Source: an uncultured Granulosicoccaceae bacterium
GTDB lineage: Bacteria; Pseudomonadota; Gammaproteobacteria; Granulosicoccales; Granulosicoccaceae
NCBI GenBank assembly: GCA_937922945.1
Contig: CAKZUP010000043.1
Location: 1-35,576, forward strand
Length of the DNA stretch: 35,576 nt
Direction of reading: 5' to 3'
A program made the translations under genes and the position numbers. A model generated the notes under the pieces. That model worked only from the letters and a program-made list of their open reading frames with translations. It was not told the origin of the DNA and searched no databases. Below are positions 7,653 through 17,249 of this stretch, in pieces. The first letter of the stretch is position 1. Every line of letters begins with the position of its first letter.

Positions 7653-9905
7653 CTACACGAACTGAATGTGTTTATTAAAGGGCAGTTCGCGAATACGCTT
7701 ACCCGTCGCCGCAAAAATGGCGTTACCTAATGCCGGGGCCGCTGGGGGCAAACCCGGCTCCCCGATACCGCGAATCTTTTCTCCGTTTTCAAGAACTTTT
7801 ACTTGGATGTCAGGCGTTTGGTATAACCGCATTCCCTCATAAGCATGATAATTATTTTGCTTCGGCGCATAGTTTTCGTAAGTGAGTTCACTGTTAATCG
7901 CATGACTCAAGCCAAATATTAAGCCGCCAAACAACTGTGCTTCTATGTTGATTGGGTCGAGTACCGTGCCCACATCGGCGACGATAAAGGCCCTGTCTAT
8001 TTTGATACGCGAATCGATAACGCTAACATCGATTACCTCTGCCGCCGGTACGCCGAACGACATGCAAAACGCAATTCCCCGACCTTTGTTCTCTCCAATA
8101 TCAGAGCCATTCCAATTACACAATTCGGCAACGCCCTCGAGCACTTTGCGCGAGGTATCGTGAGAACACAGACGTATCCGCTCTTCAAGTGGGTCAGCAC
8201 CCGCTGCATGTATGAGCTCATCGAGGAAGCAATCGTGAAAAAAACCATTGCCCGAAGCCCCTACCGAACGCCATGATGACACCGGCACCATATCCGGTGC
8301 GCGATACCCGGAGACCCGATAATTCGGAATAGTAAAGGGCTGATCCCACGACCCCGTTGTGATTGTTGCATCGGGCCCGGGAACGCCCATACCGGCCAAT
8401 CGTTTAAACCAGCTGGAAGACATGGACGATTGACCGACAGACAAATCGAATGTTTCCACCTGGCCATTGTTCACCACACCTCGAGCCTGTGTTATAGCAG
8501 CAGGTCTTGGGTAGTCGTGCGTCATATCCTCTTCACGACTCCAGGTCATTTTTATCGGCGTACCTTTAACCGACATGGCTAATTCAACGGCTTGTTCAAC
8601 ATGCGTCATTTCAAGTCTGTGGCCAAAGCTGCCACCCATCGGTTGAACGTGTACCAGAACATTTTCGGCATCGATACCAGAAATGTCTGCAGCCCTATTG
8701 CGGATAAACAAGGGAATTTGCGTACCGGTCCAGATAGTGACGCTATTATCTTCTACCAGCACAATGGCATTCATCGGCTCCATTGGAGCATGTGCAAGAT
8801 AAGGTACCCGGTACGATGCTGTAATAACGTTGTTGTCGTTAAGCGATGCATCTACATCGCCATCGTCACGTTGCCTATGATCAAGCATATCCGGGTTGTC
8901 GACCGCTTCCGATAGCTGTTCCCATATAGCATCCGAGTTTTCTGGGTAAGGCCCCGGTCCCCACTCACAGTTCAGCGCCTTTAAAGCCTTAAACGCATAC
9001 CAGGTATTGGTAGCGATCACGCCCACACCATGTTTTACTGGCACAATGTGCTCAACCCCAGGCAGCTTTTTCGCAGCGTCTGCATCGTAATTCAGCAACT
9101 CCCCACCAATACCGGGGTTAGCACAAACCGACGCATGCAGCATTCCATCTATTTTTTTATCGATACCATACACCTCAGTACCCGTGCACTTCGCCAGCAT
9201 ATCCAGGCGCTGCATTTCCGGCTTACCAAGGTAGCGCCATTGGTCAGGGTCGCGAAGTTCAACAGCGCTTATCGGATCGAGTTTCGCAGCCTCTGCAGCA
9301 AGTGAGGTGTAAGCCAGCTTGTCACCGTTTGGCAGTACGACATGACCATTGTCGGTGTTAAGTTCTGAACGTGACAAGCCATGTTTTTGCGCCGCAGCTT
9401 CTTTCAGAGTTTCTCTGGCAACCGCTCCGGCCATTCGCATGCGTTCAAACATATCGGGTGTGGTTGATGAACCACCGGTAATTTGAATTTGCATAAGCTT
9501 TGCCGGAATGGACATAAAGCCACGTACAGTTTCGGCCAGTGTACTTTCATCGTAGCCGGGGAACGGCGTTCCTTCTCCTAGTATCACTCGGTTATAGTAT
9601 GCAGGCCCAGGCAAGCCAGGCGATAAAGTGGCAGTCGCAGGATCGATATCGAGTTCTTCTGCCAATAGATAAGCCTGCAGCGAATAGGCACCCTGCCCTT
9701 TATCTGCACGCGGTGTAATCAGTGTGATGCCGTTTGCCGTGATTTTTATAAACGGTGTTAGCGCGGCTTCTCCATCACCAAGCTCATCGAGTAACGGATT
9801 CGGAATAGCGCGCTTCGCCAGATACGCGCCAAAGGCAACACCGCCAACAACAGCCACGGAACCTACTAGAAATGTGCGGCGCGTTATTGTTCGTAACTTA
9901 CCCAT
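7653..9905 (-). CDS. Isoquinoline 1-oxidoreductase-like molybdopterin-binding large subunit (IorB family)
   Basis: The large catalytic subunit of a xanthine-oxidase-family molybdenum hydroxylase (aldehyde or N-heterocycle oxidation by hydroxylation), 750 residues. It starts with a twin-arginine signal (TRRTFLVGS, Arg9-Arg10) and a hydrophobic stretch, so the folded cofactor-loaded complex is probably exported by Tat. [10 protein letters not shown] and [13 protein letters not shown] are molybdopterin-site motifs. GIGEPGLPP near residue 713 holds the expected catalytic Glu (716). The start is four bases after the small-subunit stop, with GGGAG ahead. No FAD subunit is present, as is typical for the IorAB type. 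The substrate cannot be told from the sequence. Confidence 0.88.
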   Translation of the reverse strand: MGKLRTITRRTFLVGSVAVVGGVAFGAYLAKRAIPNPLLDELGDGEAALTPFIKITANGITLITPRADKGQGAYSLQAYLLAEELDIDPATATLSPGLPGPAYYNRVILGEGTPFPGYDESTLAETVRGFMSIPAKLMQIQITGGSSTTPDMFERMRMAGAVARETLKEAAAQKHGLSRSELNTDNGHVVLPNGDKLAYTSLAAEAAKLDPISAVELRDPDQWRYLGKPEMQRLDMLAKCTGTEVYGIDKKIDGMLHASVCANPGIGGELLNYDADAAKKLPGVEHIVPVKHGVGVIATNTWYAFKALKALNCEWGPGPYPENSDAIWEQLSEAVDNPDMLDHRQRDDGDVDASLNDNNVITASYRVPYLAHAPMEPMNAIVLVEDNSVTIWTGTQIPLFIRNRAADISGIDAENVLVHVQPMGGSFGHRLEMTHVEQAVELAMSVKGTPIKMTWSREEDMTHDYPRPAAITQARGVVNNGQVETFDLSVGQSSMSSSWFKRLAGMGVPGPDATITTGSWDQPFTIPNYRVSGYRAPDMVPVSSWRSVGASGNGFFHDCFLDELIHAAGADPLEERIRLCSHDTSRKVLEGVAELCNWNGSDIGENKGRGIAFCMSFGVPAAEVIDVSVIDSRIKIDRAFIVADVGTVLDPINIEAQLFGGLIFGLSHAINSELTYENYAPKQNNYHAYEGMRLYQTPDIQVKVLENGEKIRGIGEPGLPPAAPALGNAIFAATGKRIRELPFNKHIQFV

Positions 9906-9908
9906 CGC

Positions 9909-10367
9909 TTAGCTCTCCCGTAAACGCTTGGCGGCTGTTTTTATAGCCGCGCGAATGCGCGGGTAAGTTCCGCATCGGCATAGGTTACCGCTCATAACAC
10001 CATCGATTTGTTCATCGGAGGGATTAGGGTTGATTGCTAACAATGCAGCCGCTTGTACAATCTGACCAGACTGACAATAACCACATTGCGCAACCTGATG
10101 ATCGACCCAGGCCTGTTGCACAACGTGCATTGATTCTGGCGAACCCATGCCTTCAATGGTCGTTACCGCACCGTTCAAATCCCCTACGGCGAGCTGGCAT
10201 GACCTCACTGCAAACCCGTTAACCATAACCGTGCAGGCCCCGCATTGCGCAATACCACAGCCATACTTCGGCCCGGTAATACTGAGTTCGTCTCTGAGTA
10301 CCCACAGTAAGGGCATATCAGGCTCTACATCGACATCGTACTCAGAATCGTTAACTACTAGCTTCAT
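9909..10367 (-). CDS. (2Fe-2S) small subunit of the molybdenum hydroxylase (IorA family)
   Basis: A 152-residue electron-transfer subunit. The N-terminal plant-type ferredoxin cluster uses [15 protein letters not shown] plus a downstream Cys (RSCQL). The C-terminal helical domain binds the second cluster through CGYCQSGQ and CRCGTYPRI. It has no signal peptide, so it would be exported with the Tat-bearing large subunit, as known for this family. It is the first gene of a three-gene unit (small subunit, large subunit, cytochrome). The ATG at 10367 is preceded by GGAAAATAG and lies at the edge of a short tandem duplication. Confidence 0.93.
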   Translation of the reverse strand: MKLVVNDSEYDVDVEPDMPLLWVLRDELSITGPKYGCGIAQCGACTVMVNGFAVRSCQLAVGDLNGAVTTIEGMGSPESMHVVQQAWVDHQVAQCGYCQSGQIVQAAALLAINPNPSDEQIDGVMSGNLCRCGTYPRIRAAIKTAAKRLRES

Positions 10368-10402
10368 CTATTTTCCACTATCGTCTATTTTTCAACTATC
10401 AG
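10367..10402 (-). repeat. Two-copy 17-19 bp tandem duplication upstream of the small-subunit start
   Basis: TCTATTTTCCACTATCG (10367-10383) is followed by TCTATTTTTCAACTATCAG (10384-10402) on the plus strand. On the coding strand the two copies form the leader and ribosome-binding region just before the ATG at 10367. Confidence 0.65.
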
Positions 10403-10448
10403 TACGAACCAAAGAAAAAAACGCATTAATCAATCGCTTTATGCAAAT

Positions 10449-11531
10449 TCAATTTTGCTGGGCCGACAAACATTGGGCAACGGCCGTTCCACACTCTACC
10501 GTATTAGCTTGGCCTGCTAAATCCTGCGTTCTGAGTTCAGGGTTGGCAAGTACCGTTTCAATCGCGTTGACAATGGCGGCCTCTGCATCCCTTAATCCAA
10601 AATGTCCCAACATCATTGCCACCGACCATATTTGCCCAATAGGATTAGCGATGCCTTTACCGGCAATGTCCGGCGCTGACCCATGCACCGGCTCGAACAG
10701 CGATGGGTAATCGTTGTTTGGATTAATGTTTGCCGATGGTGCAATACCAATGGTTCCGGTACAAGCCGGGCCAAGATCGGACAATATGTCACCAAAGAGA
10801 TTCGACGCGACAACCACATCGAACCGTTGCGGATTAAGCACAAAATGCGCAACCAGAATATCAATATGGTATTGATCAACCGTTATATCAGGATAGTTGG
10901 AAGCCATCGCGTTTACACGCTCATCCCAATAAGGCATCGTTATCGCTATCCCGTTGGATTTTGTTGCTGACGTGAGTTTCCCACCACGTTTGCGCGCGAT
11001 TTCAAATGCATATTTAAGAATACGATCGACTCCATAGCGAGACATGATGGTTTCCTGCATAACAATCTCGCGTTCTGTACCTGAGTACATTCGGCCACCA
11101 ACAGCTGAATACTCGCCTTCGGTGTTCTCGCGAATAATCATCATGTCGATATCACCCGGCTGAATGTGTGCCAGTGGGCTTTGTACGCCGGGCATCGCCC
11201 TGGCTGGTCGCATGTTGACGTACTGATCGAACTCTCTACGAAACAGCAGCAGTGACTGCCACAAAGAAATATGATCTGGCACGGTATCCGGCCAGCCGAC
11301 CGCACCAAACAATATGGCATCACAGTCTTGCAACAACGACTTCCAGTTACTCGGCATCATGTTGCCGTGTTTCTTGTAGTAATCAACGCACGCAAAGTCG
11401 TGGTGCTCAAGTTCAATATTGATATTGAACTGCTGTTTGACGACCTCAAGCACGCGCAAGCCTTCGGGCATCACCTCTTTACCAATGCCATCGCCGGGGA
11501 TAACTGCAATACGTTTTTTATCGTTACTCAT
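10449..11531 (-). CDS. Tartrate dehydrogenase/decarboxylase or D-malate dehydrogenase
   Basis: An NAD-dependent beta-decarboxylating dehydrogenase of 360 residues, related to isopropylmalate and isocitrate dehydrogenases. PGDGIGKEV at the N-terminus, GAVGWPDTVPDH, the substrate-loop Arg residues in LLLFRREFDQYVNMRPAR, RENTEGEYS, LFGDILSDLG and FEPVHGSAPDIAGKG are all present. The GWPDTVPDH segment and FDQYVNMRP fit the tartrate/D-malate (TtuC/DmlA) branch rather than LeuB. Known activities are oxidation of tartrate, D-malate or related 2-hydroxy acids. It lies 81 bp upstream of the molybdenum hydroxylase genes on the same strand. A role in one catabolic pathway is possible but unproven. Confidence 0.88.
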   Translation of the reverse strand: MSNDKKRIAVIPGDGIGKEVMPEGLRVLEVVKQQFNINIELEHHDFACVDYYKKHGNMMPSNWKSLLQDCDAILFGAVGWPDTVPDHISLWQSLLLFRREFDQYVNMRPARAMPGVQSPLAHIQPGDIDMMIIRENTEGEYSAVGGRMYSGTEREIVMQETIMSRYGVDRILKYAFEIARKRGGKLTSATKSNGIAITMPYWDERVNAMASNYPDITVDQYHIDILVAHFVLNPQRFDVVVASNLFGDILSDLGPACTGTIGIAPSANINPNNDYPSLFEPVHGSAPDIAGKGIANPIGQIWSVAMMLGHFGLRDAEAAIVNAIETVLANPELRTQDLAGQANTVECGTAVAQCLSAQQN

Positions 11532-11540
11532 TATTTAATT

Positions 11541-11585
11541 TAGCGATCTTTAATTCAGCGATCTTTAATTTGGCGATCTTTAACT
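11541..11585 (-). repeat. Three 15-bp tandem repeats ahead of the dehydrogenase gene
   Basis: TAGCGATCTTTAATT (11541), CAGCGATCTTTAATT (11556) and TGGCGATCTTTAACT (11571) are adjacent and nearly identical. They begin 10 bp upstream of the start codon at 11531. On the coding strand they read as repeats of AAAGATCGC in the leader or promoter. Confidence 0.8.
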
Positions 11586-11638
11586 AAGCCATCGAGGTGA
11601 GTATGTGCACAGGTTTGTTCACTACCGAAAGTCGTCAT

Positions 11639-12529
11639 TTAATTCAGGAACTGCTCCAGTTCCGCCAATACAAGTTCTGGATGTTGTTCTGCCAGGTAGT
11701 GCCCACCCGGCAAAGACTTCCCTTCAACTTTGGTCGCTCTTGATGCCCACAACTTCAATGGTTCAAAGCAGGATTCTATAACGCCGTCTTCACCCCACAA
11801 TACCAGTAACGGACAAATTACTTTCCGGCCTTGCGCATCGTCTTCGTTATCGTGTTGTATATCGATACCAGCAGCTGCCCGATAATCTTCACAAGCGGCG
11901 TGCACAGTGTCAGGATTGCGAAACGCACGCAGGTATTGCTCTAGCGCGTTGTCATCAAACACGTTCTGGTTTACACGCTCTATGCATTTGTATCGCCAAA
12001 ACGCATCACTATCGGCCAAAATCATATTTTCAGGAACCGGTGCCGGTAAAATCAAAAAAAACCAATGCCAATAGGCTCGTGCAAACGCATCCGTGGTGTT
12101 TGCATACATTTCTCTTGTTGGCGCAATATCGATTACCACCAGACGCTCAACACTCTGGCTATGATCAACAGCCATACGATGAGCCACCCGCCCACCCCTA
12201 TCATGCCCCACTACTCTGAACGAATCGTGTCCTAAATGGTTCATTAGAGCGAGCATATCATTGCCCATTGAACGCTTACTGTAAGGTGTGTGATTAGCGT
12301 CGGATTCAGGTTTACCAGAATCGCCGTAGCCGGTTAGGTCGGCTGCAACAACGGTAAAACGCTCAGACAATTGTGGTGCGACTTTGTGCCACATAGCATG
12401 CGTTTGAGGATAGCCATGCAACAGCAATAATGGTGGCCCGGACCCGCCCACCACTGCATGTATGTTGTGCCCATGTATTTGTATATCGACTGCTTCAAAG
12501 CCTGCAAACAGGTTAGACCCAAGGCTCAT
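11639..12529 (-). CDS. Alpha/beta-hydrolase, fluoroacetate/haloacetate dehalogenase-like
   Basis: A 296-residue soluble alpha/beta-hydrolase. The nucleophile elbow is GHDRGGRVAHRM, with Asp110 as nucleophile and Arg111 and Arg114 just after. Asp134 (VVIDIAP) and His277 (LPGGHYL) complete a triad, and His155-Trp156 lie in the cap (AYWHWFF). This matches the fluoroacetate dehalogenase active site known from Rhodopseudomonas, including carboxylate-binding arginines and halide-pocket residues; Tyr216 is the likely third pocket residue. Epoxide hydrolases share the Asp nucleophile but not this Arg/His/Trp set. Thirty bases behind murI on the same strand. The natural substrate is unknown. Confidence 0.82.
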   Translation of the reverse strand: MSLGSNLFAGFEAVDIQIHGHNIHAVVGGSGPPLLLLHGYPQTHAMWHKVAPQLSERFTVVAADLTGYGDSGKPESDANHTPYSKRSMGNDMLALMNHLGHDSFRVVGHDRGGRVAHRMAVDHSQSVERLVVIDIAPTREMYANTTDAFARAYWHWFFLILPAPVPENMILADSDAFWRYKCIERVNQNVFDDNALEQYLRAFRNPDTVHAACEDYRAAAGIDIQHDNEDDAQGRKVICPLLVLWGEDGVIESCFEPLKLWASRATKVEGKSLPGGHYLAEQHPELVLAELEQFLN

Positions 12530-12558
12530 GCTGACTCCGGCGTAGGTGTAACGCCAGA

Positions 12559-13368
12559 CTATACACCCTCAAGATAACGAACCGACACAGCACGCCCCCA
12601 CAATGCAGAAATAACCGTGGCGACATCGCCTATCTGACCGGTGGAAAAAAAGGTGACACGACCATCTGGTGATTCTTCGGGTAGTCGCAAACTCAGTTTA
12701 TCGAGTCGATGACCTAACTGGCGCGCAACTGCCGCCCCAGGCTCCACGACTGTAACCGCGTTACCGACAATATCCTGTATGGTTTGTCGTACAAATGGGT
12801 AGTGTGTACAGCCCAGTACAATGGTGTCTACACCTTTATCGAGCATAGGCGATAAAAAGCCTTCAAGCATGGCTCGCGTTTCCGGCGTATTCAATTCTGC
12901 GCGTTCGATTTTTTCAACCAACCCGGGACACGGGGTTAGGATCATTTCCACGTTGTTACCGTACAGCTCGCAAAGACGCTCTACCCCCGGACTCTGCAAT
13001 GTGCGGCTTGTTGCCAGCACACCTACAACACCTGAGCGTGTCACTTTGGCTGCAGGTTTTATTGCCGGTTCAATACCCACAACGGGTATGTCAACAATCT
13101 CGCGTAGCTGCGTAATGGCCAACACCGACGCCGTATTGCACGCGACGACCAACGCCTTTATATCTTGCTGCACAAGAAATCGCGTAACCGCCACACATCG
13201 ATCAACAATGTATTCAGGGTTTCTTTCACCGTAGGGCGCGTGAGCCGTGTCGGCCACATAGAGCAGTTTTTCGGCTGGAAGTTGTGAACGTATGGCGCGT
13301 AGTACTGTTAAACCGCCTACACCAGAATCAAATACACCTATTGCGCTCTGCTGCGCGTTAGCCGTCAT
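12559..13368 (-). CDS. murI: Glutamate racemase (MurI)
   Basis: Interconverts L- and D-glutamate to supply D-Glu for peptidoglycan. The 269-residue protein shows FDSGVGGLTVLRAI, ADTAHAPYGER, VACNTASV (first catalytic Cys) and LGCTHYPFV (second catalytic Cys), so it should be active. It uses an ATG at 13368, with the hydrolase gene 30 bases downstream. The 162 bp upstream of it, up to the kelch lipoprotein gene, contain only short inverted repeats (TGTTAG and CTAACA at 13383-13409; TGCAC and GTGCA near 13450-13470). I could not assign a clear promoter there. Confidence 0.95.
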   Translation of the reverse strand: MTANAQQSAIGVFDSGVGGLTVLRAIRSQLPAEKLLYVADTAHAPYGERNPEYIVDRCVAVTRFLVQQDIKALVVACNTASVLAITQLREIVDIPVVGIEPAIKPAAKVTRSGVVGVLATSRTLQSPGVERLCELYGNNVEMILTPCPGLVEKIERAELNTPETRAMLEGFLSPMLDKGVDTIVLGCTHYPFVRQTIQDIVGNAVTVVEPGAAVARQLGHRLDKLSLRLPEESPDGRVTFFSTGQIGDVATVISALWGRAVSVRYLEGV

Positions 13369-13530
13369 TGGTTTTTATAAAGTGTTAGGAATACCGCAAC
13401 AGTCTAACAAACCGTACGCGTTAGTGTTGCAGTGAAACGCAGGTTGACTGCACAAGAGTAGTGCACTCAGCTGGGTAGAACTCGATGAGTTATTGTTAGC
13501 TTTGGATGTTGCGTCAGCAGGCGGCTGTGC

Positions 13531-15630
13531 TCAATCGAGATCGAGCTTCTCATGACTTTGCGTTTCGTTCCCGCCACCGGTTGTGGTGTTGCCCGAAACC
13601 ACATGAATAGCCCCACCAACAATAGCAGCACCACCACTATGACGTGCAGTTTTTAACGATTTAAGCGCGCGCCAACTATCGGTTTTAACGTTATAGGCCT
13701 CAACGGTTCTCAGTGCAGGCACGCCTGAATCTGATTCACCGCCAATCAGTATAACCTCATCACCGTAGCTCACAGTCATGGCTCCGGCGCGTTGCGTCGG
13801 AATGCGCGCACCACTCTCCCATCGACCAGTACCAAAATTATAAATATCGACAGCGGTTACCAGATTCGCGAACGTCGCCGGATGATCGGTTCGTCTGCCA
13901 CCGGCAGCAACCAACTTATTTCCGACCATCGCAGCTGAAAAATGATCGCGAGCGTTGGGTGCGTCCGCTAAGGTTTTCCAAGTGTTGGTAGCAGGATTGT
14001 ATTCATCAAACCATTTGACCATGCCACCGTCATGACCATTGGTTGAACCACCAATCATGTAGATTTTGTTGTTATACACAACGGTACCAGCAGAGCCTCT
14101 TAATCGATTAGCCGGCAATGATGCACCCTGGCTCCATTGCTTGGTGGCAGGGTCAAATATCTGAATAGCTGCAATAACCGATTCACTCGGAAAGCAGCAA
14201 TCGAGCGAGCCGAGTATATAAATCTTGTTCCCATACACAACCGGCTGAAAGTGGCTTAATTCCAAACCTGGCGTACCCAGATTTTCCCATCGATTATTGG
14301 CAGGGTTGTATCGGTTTACTTGACGGGTACCGCGCCCTCCCAGTAAATACAATTGATTCTGAAACGCAACTGCAGCAGCTTCATGCCGCGCCTGCGGCTT
14401 ACTACCGTTGGACGTAGTGACATTTTGCCAGTCATTCTGAGCGTTAACGTTGTTACCGCTATTTTCAACCGGTGCGGCTGTTACGTTTACGCTGAGTCTG
14501 TCGCTGGCATCTAGTTCACCGTCGGTAACATAAAACTCCAGCTCGTAATCACCGGTTGCTGAAAACGTTGCCGTCGTAGTTAAAGCACTGGTTTCACCAA
14601 AACTCACTTCGCCCATACCCGCCACTTTGCGCCATTGGCTTGTTAACGTATCGTTCGGCAAACCATCATCGCTAGCCTCTGCCGATAAGTTCAACACATC
14701 ATTAACCGTTAACGATTCATCGGCACCCGCGTTCGCTTGCGGCGCTTGATTCACCACCACATCGGTGACCACCACAATAAGAGTGTCGGCAGCTTCATAC
14801 GGACCGTTCGCCACACGCAATTCCAGTTCATACATACCATCGTCATCGAATTCAGCTGAGCTGTTAGCCGATTGCGCATTGGAAAAAACAACATTGCCAG
14901 GACCTGACAGCGCCGACCATTGGATAACCGGAATATCAAGTGGCGTTGAAGGAAACGCAACCGATCCGTTTAGCGTTAGCGTGTCGCTAATCAGTATTTG
15001 CGCATCAGCCGGCGCTCGGACAATGGGTGTTGGGTCTGGAGCACTGGTTGTACTACCCTCAGTATTTCCGGCGGTAGTGCTCGCCGAACTGCCATCTGAA
15101 CTGCCATCGGAGCCGACACTTGTGTCACCAGCTGTCGTGTCAGCTGCACTGTCAGTCGATGAATGACCAGAATCGTTACCGTCAGTATTGGTTTCATCGG
15201 TGTTGCTATCACCGGCTGTGTCCGCTGCCACACCTTCGGTGGTGTTTCCATCAGCGGTACCACCGCTTGTATCGACTTCTCCAGTATCGTTTCCGGCTGT
15301 ATTGCCCGCCGTTGAACCAACTTCTGCTGCATCGCTCCCTGTCGTATCGCTTGCTGTCGCATCAACTCCATTTGTATCGACTCCAACGGTATCGCCATCG
15401 GTTACCGATGTGGATGTGGATGTGCCTGAGGCTGAATCTGTATCGCCATTTGCTGATTCGCTATTCGCTGTTACCCCATCGGCCGAACTATCAGTAGCCG
15501 ATGCATCACTATTACTACCACTGCTACCACATGCGTTTAATAGGAACACACTTAGCACCAGCGCAACAGCCACGCGCATGCGATGGGCGCACATACATTG
15601 TTTGAAGAGTTCCATAGCGCAAGTCATCAT
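13531..15630 (-). CDS. Lipoprotein with acidic low-complexity linker, PKD-like domains and kelch repeats
   Basis: A surface or periplasmic lipoprotein of up to 699 residues. The lipobox LLNAC places the lipidated Cys at residue 34 of the longest frame. The ATG at 15579 (Met18) would give a more typical signal, so the true start may be 15579, 15615 or 15630; none has a clear ribosome binding site. Residues 35-198 are Ser, Thr, Gly, Asp and Ala only in bulk, with no Lys or Arg. About 200-385 form two PKD/immunoglobulin-like domains (NQAPQANAGADESLTV opens the second). From about 400 on there are five or six kelch blades with YLLGGRG, YILGS, YMIGGST, ILIGGES. Probably a binding protein; ligand unknown. 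Confidence 0.82.
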   Translation of the reverse strand: MMTCAMELFKQCMCAHRMRVAVALVLSVFLLNACGSSGSNSDASATDSSADGVTANSESANGDTDSASGTSTSTSVTDGDTVGVDTNGVDATASDTTGSDAAEVGSTAGNTAGNDTGEVDTSGGTADGNTTEGVAADTAGDSNTDETNTDGNDSGHSSTDSAADTTAGDTSVGSDGSSDGSSASTTAGNTEGSTTSAPDPTPIVRAPADAQILISDTLTLNGSVAFPSTPLDIPVIQWSALSGPGNVVFSNAQSANSSAEFDDDGMYELELRVANGPYEAADTLIVVVTDVVVNQAPQANAGADESLTVNDVLNLSAEASDDGLPNDTLTSQWRKVAGMGEVSFGETSALTTTATFSATGDYELEFYVTDGELDASDRLSVNVTAAPVENSGNNVNAQNDWQNVTTSNGSKPQARHEAAAVAFQNQLYLLGGRGTRQVNRYNPANNRWENLGTPGLELSHFQPVVYGNKIYILGSLDCCFPSESVIAAIQIFDPATKQWSQGASLPANRLRGSAGTVVYNNKIYMIGGSTNGHDGGMVKWFDEYNPATNTWKTLADAPNARDHFSAAMVGNKLVAAGGRRTDHPATFANLVTAVDIYNFGTGRWESGARIPTQRAGAMTVSYGDEVILIGGESDSGVPALRTVEAYNVKTDSWRALKSLKTARHSGGAAIVGGAIHVVSGNTTTGGGNETQSHEKLDLD

Positions 15631-15795
15631 TAGCTGTCGGCTTGTCCAGTGTTTAATCTATTTGGGTACTATCTAACTAACGGCTGATCTCGTCATGCCT
15701 GCGCAGGTTACGGGCGTTACTTTCGTGAACCAGCGCACAATTACCAAACAATACCCGTAGCAAGCCAAACTAGCATGCGAAGACAATAGCGCTAT
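15631..15795. other. Intergenic region between the transferase stop and the kelch lipoprotein start
   Basis: 165 bp containing the perfect palindrome CCTGCGCAGG (near 15697-15706), without a T-run. It must hold the promoter of the lipoprotein gene on the minus strand unless that gene is read from upstream. I found no box pair good enough to name. Confidence 0.35.
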
Positions 15796-16518
15796 TTAAG
15801 AATGGTAGAAAACCAAACTGACAACATGTTTAGGCAGAACAGCCAGTCGAATACTTAATCGACTTTCATCACAACAAGCTGAGAGTTTAGGTAACAGCAG
15901 TTTTATGGAGGGGTTATAGAACTCTATTCCATCCATGCGCTTCTCGTCTTCGATTGGCATGGGCGTGGTTAAATTCATGAGCTGCACATCTTTAAAGTTT
16001 ATGAACTCACCATACAGTGGCCTTAAACATTTATACACGCTTTCCTTGATACTAAAAAGCGCAACTCTTAACCATCGCAAATGTTCATTCGCGTCTATTT
16101 CATCGCGTTCATGCTCAGTTGCGATCAAACGCAGCACATCTCTGCTTACCCTATCAATAAGCTCGATATCGATACCGATGGATGCATAAGCCCCAGAACT
16201 TGAAGACACTGCCGCAATCGCCCAATCGTTCGCGTGAGATATACTGCCTACCACCCCTACGGGCCAATCCACCGCCCCATCCGGGCGCTGCAGTAATCCG
16301 TCGGAGAAGGCCTCTTGCGCAAGACCTAGAGCTTGCAGTGATTCTCTTGCGCAGTAGCGACCGGTGGAGTAAGTATTCTTGCGCTTGGCAACCGACGTAG
16401 CCACGATGTCGGCTTCTGCGCTGGTTAAGGCATCGGTATGATCAGCAACAGGCCGTGCAGATGCAAACACGCCATTACCAACAAATACATCACCCCATTG
16501 ATCAAACGTTTCAATCAC
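15796..16518 (-). CDS. 4'-phosphopantetheinyl transferase (EntD/Sfp superfamily)
   Basis: Transfers the phosphopantetheine arm of CoA to carrier proteins of fatty-acid, polyketide or non-ribosomal peptide synthesis. The 240-residue product has the EntD-like YSTGRYCARESL (about 50-61), SISHANDWA (about 92-100), the metal-binding GIDIE (Asp117, Glu119) and FSIKESVYKCL (Glu159, Lys163). The start codon is GTG at 16518, sharing one base with the tsaB stop (TAGTG), which implies translational coupling. No carrier protein or synthase lies in the window, so the target must be elsewhere. It could be the cell's general transferase if no acpS exists. Confidence 0.9.
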   Translation of the reverse strand: MIETFDQWGDVFVGNGVFASARPVADHTDALTSAEADIVATSVAKRKNTYSTGRYCARESLQALGLAQEAFSDGLLQRPDGAVDWPVGVVGSISHANDWAIAAVSSSSGAYASIGIDIELIDRVSRDVLRLIATEHERDEIDANEHLRWLRVALFSIKESVYKCLRPLYGEFINFKDVQLMNLTTPMPIEDEKRMDGIEFYNPSIKLLLPKLSACCDESRLSIRLAVLPKHVVSLVFYHS

Positions 16519-17249
16519 TACAACCGTTGACCTTCAGCCCGCTCAGCTGTGGTTAACGCAACACGATTACGCAAATAAACAGGCACCGCCTTTTCAGGTG
16601 AAGCGAATTCACCTCGATGCGCCCTTGGTAGCGCAAGGCTTAAAACATCTCGCGCATCAGGCCAGCAATCGCTGATGTGATGGCAACGAATGCCCGGCTG
16701 AACTCGAGCCATTAACTCTGCTGAATAGACATCGGAACCAGAGCCGATAAGTGCCCACTGAGCTTTGGCAATGGCATCTGGCACTGGCACATCGGCGGGC
16801 GCACACACGCTGTCTTCTATCACCGACTCCATGTGTTGATTTTCATCGCTCACATAAGCGCCCCAATACACTTCGCCCATGCGAGCATCGAACGAGGACA
16901 ATACGTGCGTGGCACCGTGTGATCGTTGCGCACCCTCGGCAAGTGCCTGCAAACTCGACACAGCAATGACGCCGACATTCGCACCAAAAGCGATGCCTTG
17001 TGCGGTTGCGGCAGCAATGCGAACGCCTGTGAAACTGCCCGGACCACAACCGAATGCAACACCGTCTAGCTGGCTCGTTGTTATTCCCGATTCAGATAAT
17101 AATTGATCGATCATGGGAAGCAGTAGTTGCGCATGTTGTTGCGCCGCTAACCGGTGATCTGCGATAACTTCGCCCTGTGTGTAGAGTGCTACAGAGCAGG
17201 CATCGGTGGATGTTTCCACGGCCAATAAGTTTGTGCGCTGACTATTCAT
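16518..17249 (-). CDS. tsaB: tRNA threonylcarbamoyladenosine biosynthesis protein TsaB
   Basis: A partner of TsaD in forming t6A at position 37 of ANN-decoding tRNAs. It is an ASKHA-fold protein of 243 residues, near the usual length. NLLAVETSTDACSVAL at the N-terminus and FGCGPGSFTGVRI are the typical motifs. The ATG at 17249 overlaps the helicase stop by 8 bp, and its stop overlaps the next GTG by one base, so yoaA/dinG, tsaB and the transferase are one operon. No irregularities seen. Confidence 0.95.
   Translation of the reverse strand: MNSQRTNLLAVETSTDACSVALYTQGEVIADHRLAAQQHAQLLLPMIDQLLSESGITTSQLDGVAFGCGPGSFTGVRIAAATAQGIAFGANVGVIAVSSLQALAEGAQRSHGATHVLSSFDARMGEVYWGAYVSDENQHMESVIEDSVCAPADVPVPDAIAKAQWALIGSGSDVYSAELMARVQPGIRCHHISDCWPDARDVLSLALPRAHRGEFASPEKAVPVYLRNRVALTTAERAEGQRL

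Noticed and set aside
14991..15676. Several open frames on both strands over the kelch lipoprotein's linker
   Set aside because: They arise from the repetitive Ser/Thr/Asp codons of the lipoprotein gene and have no signals or known domains.
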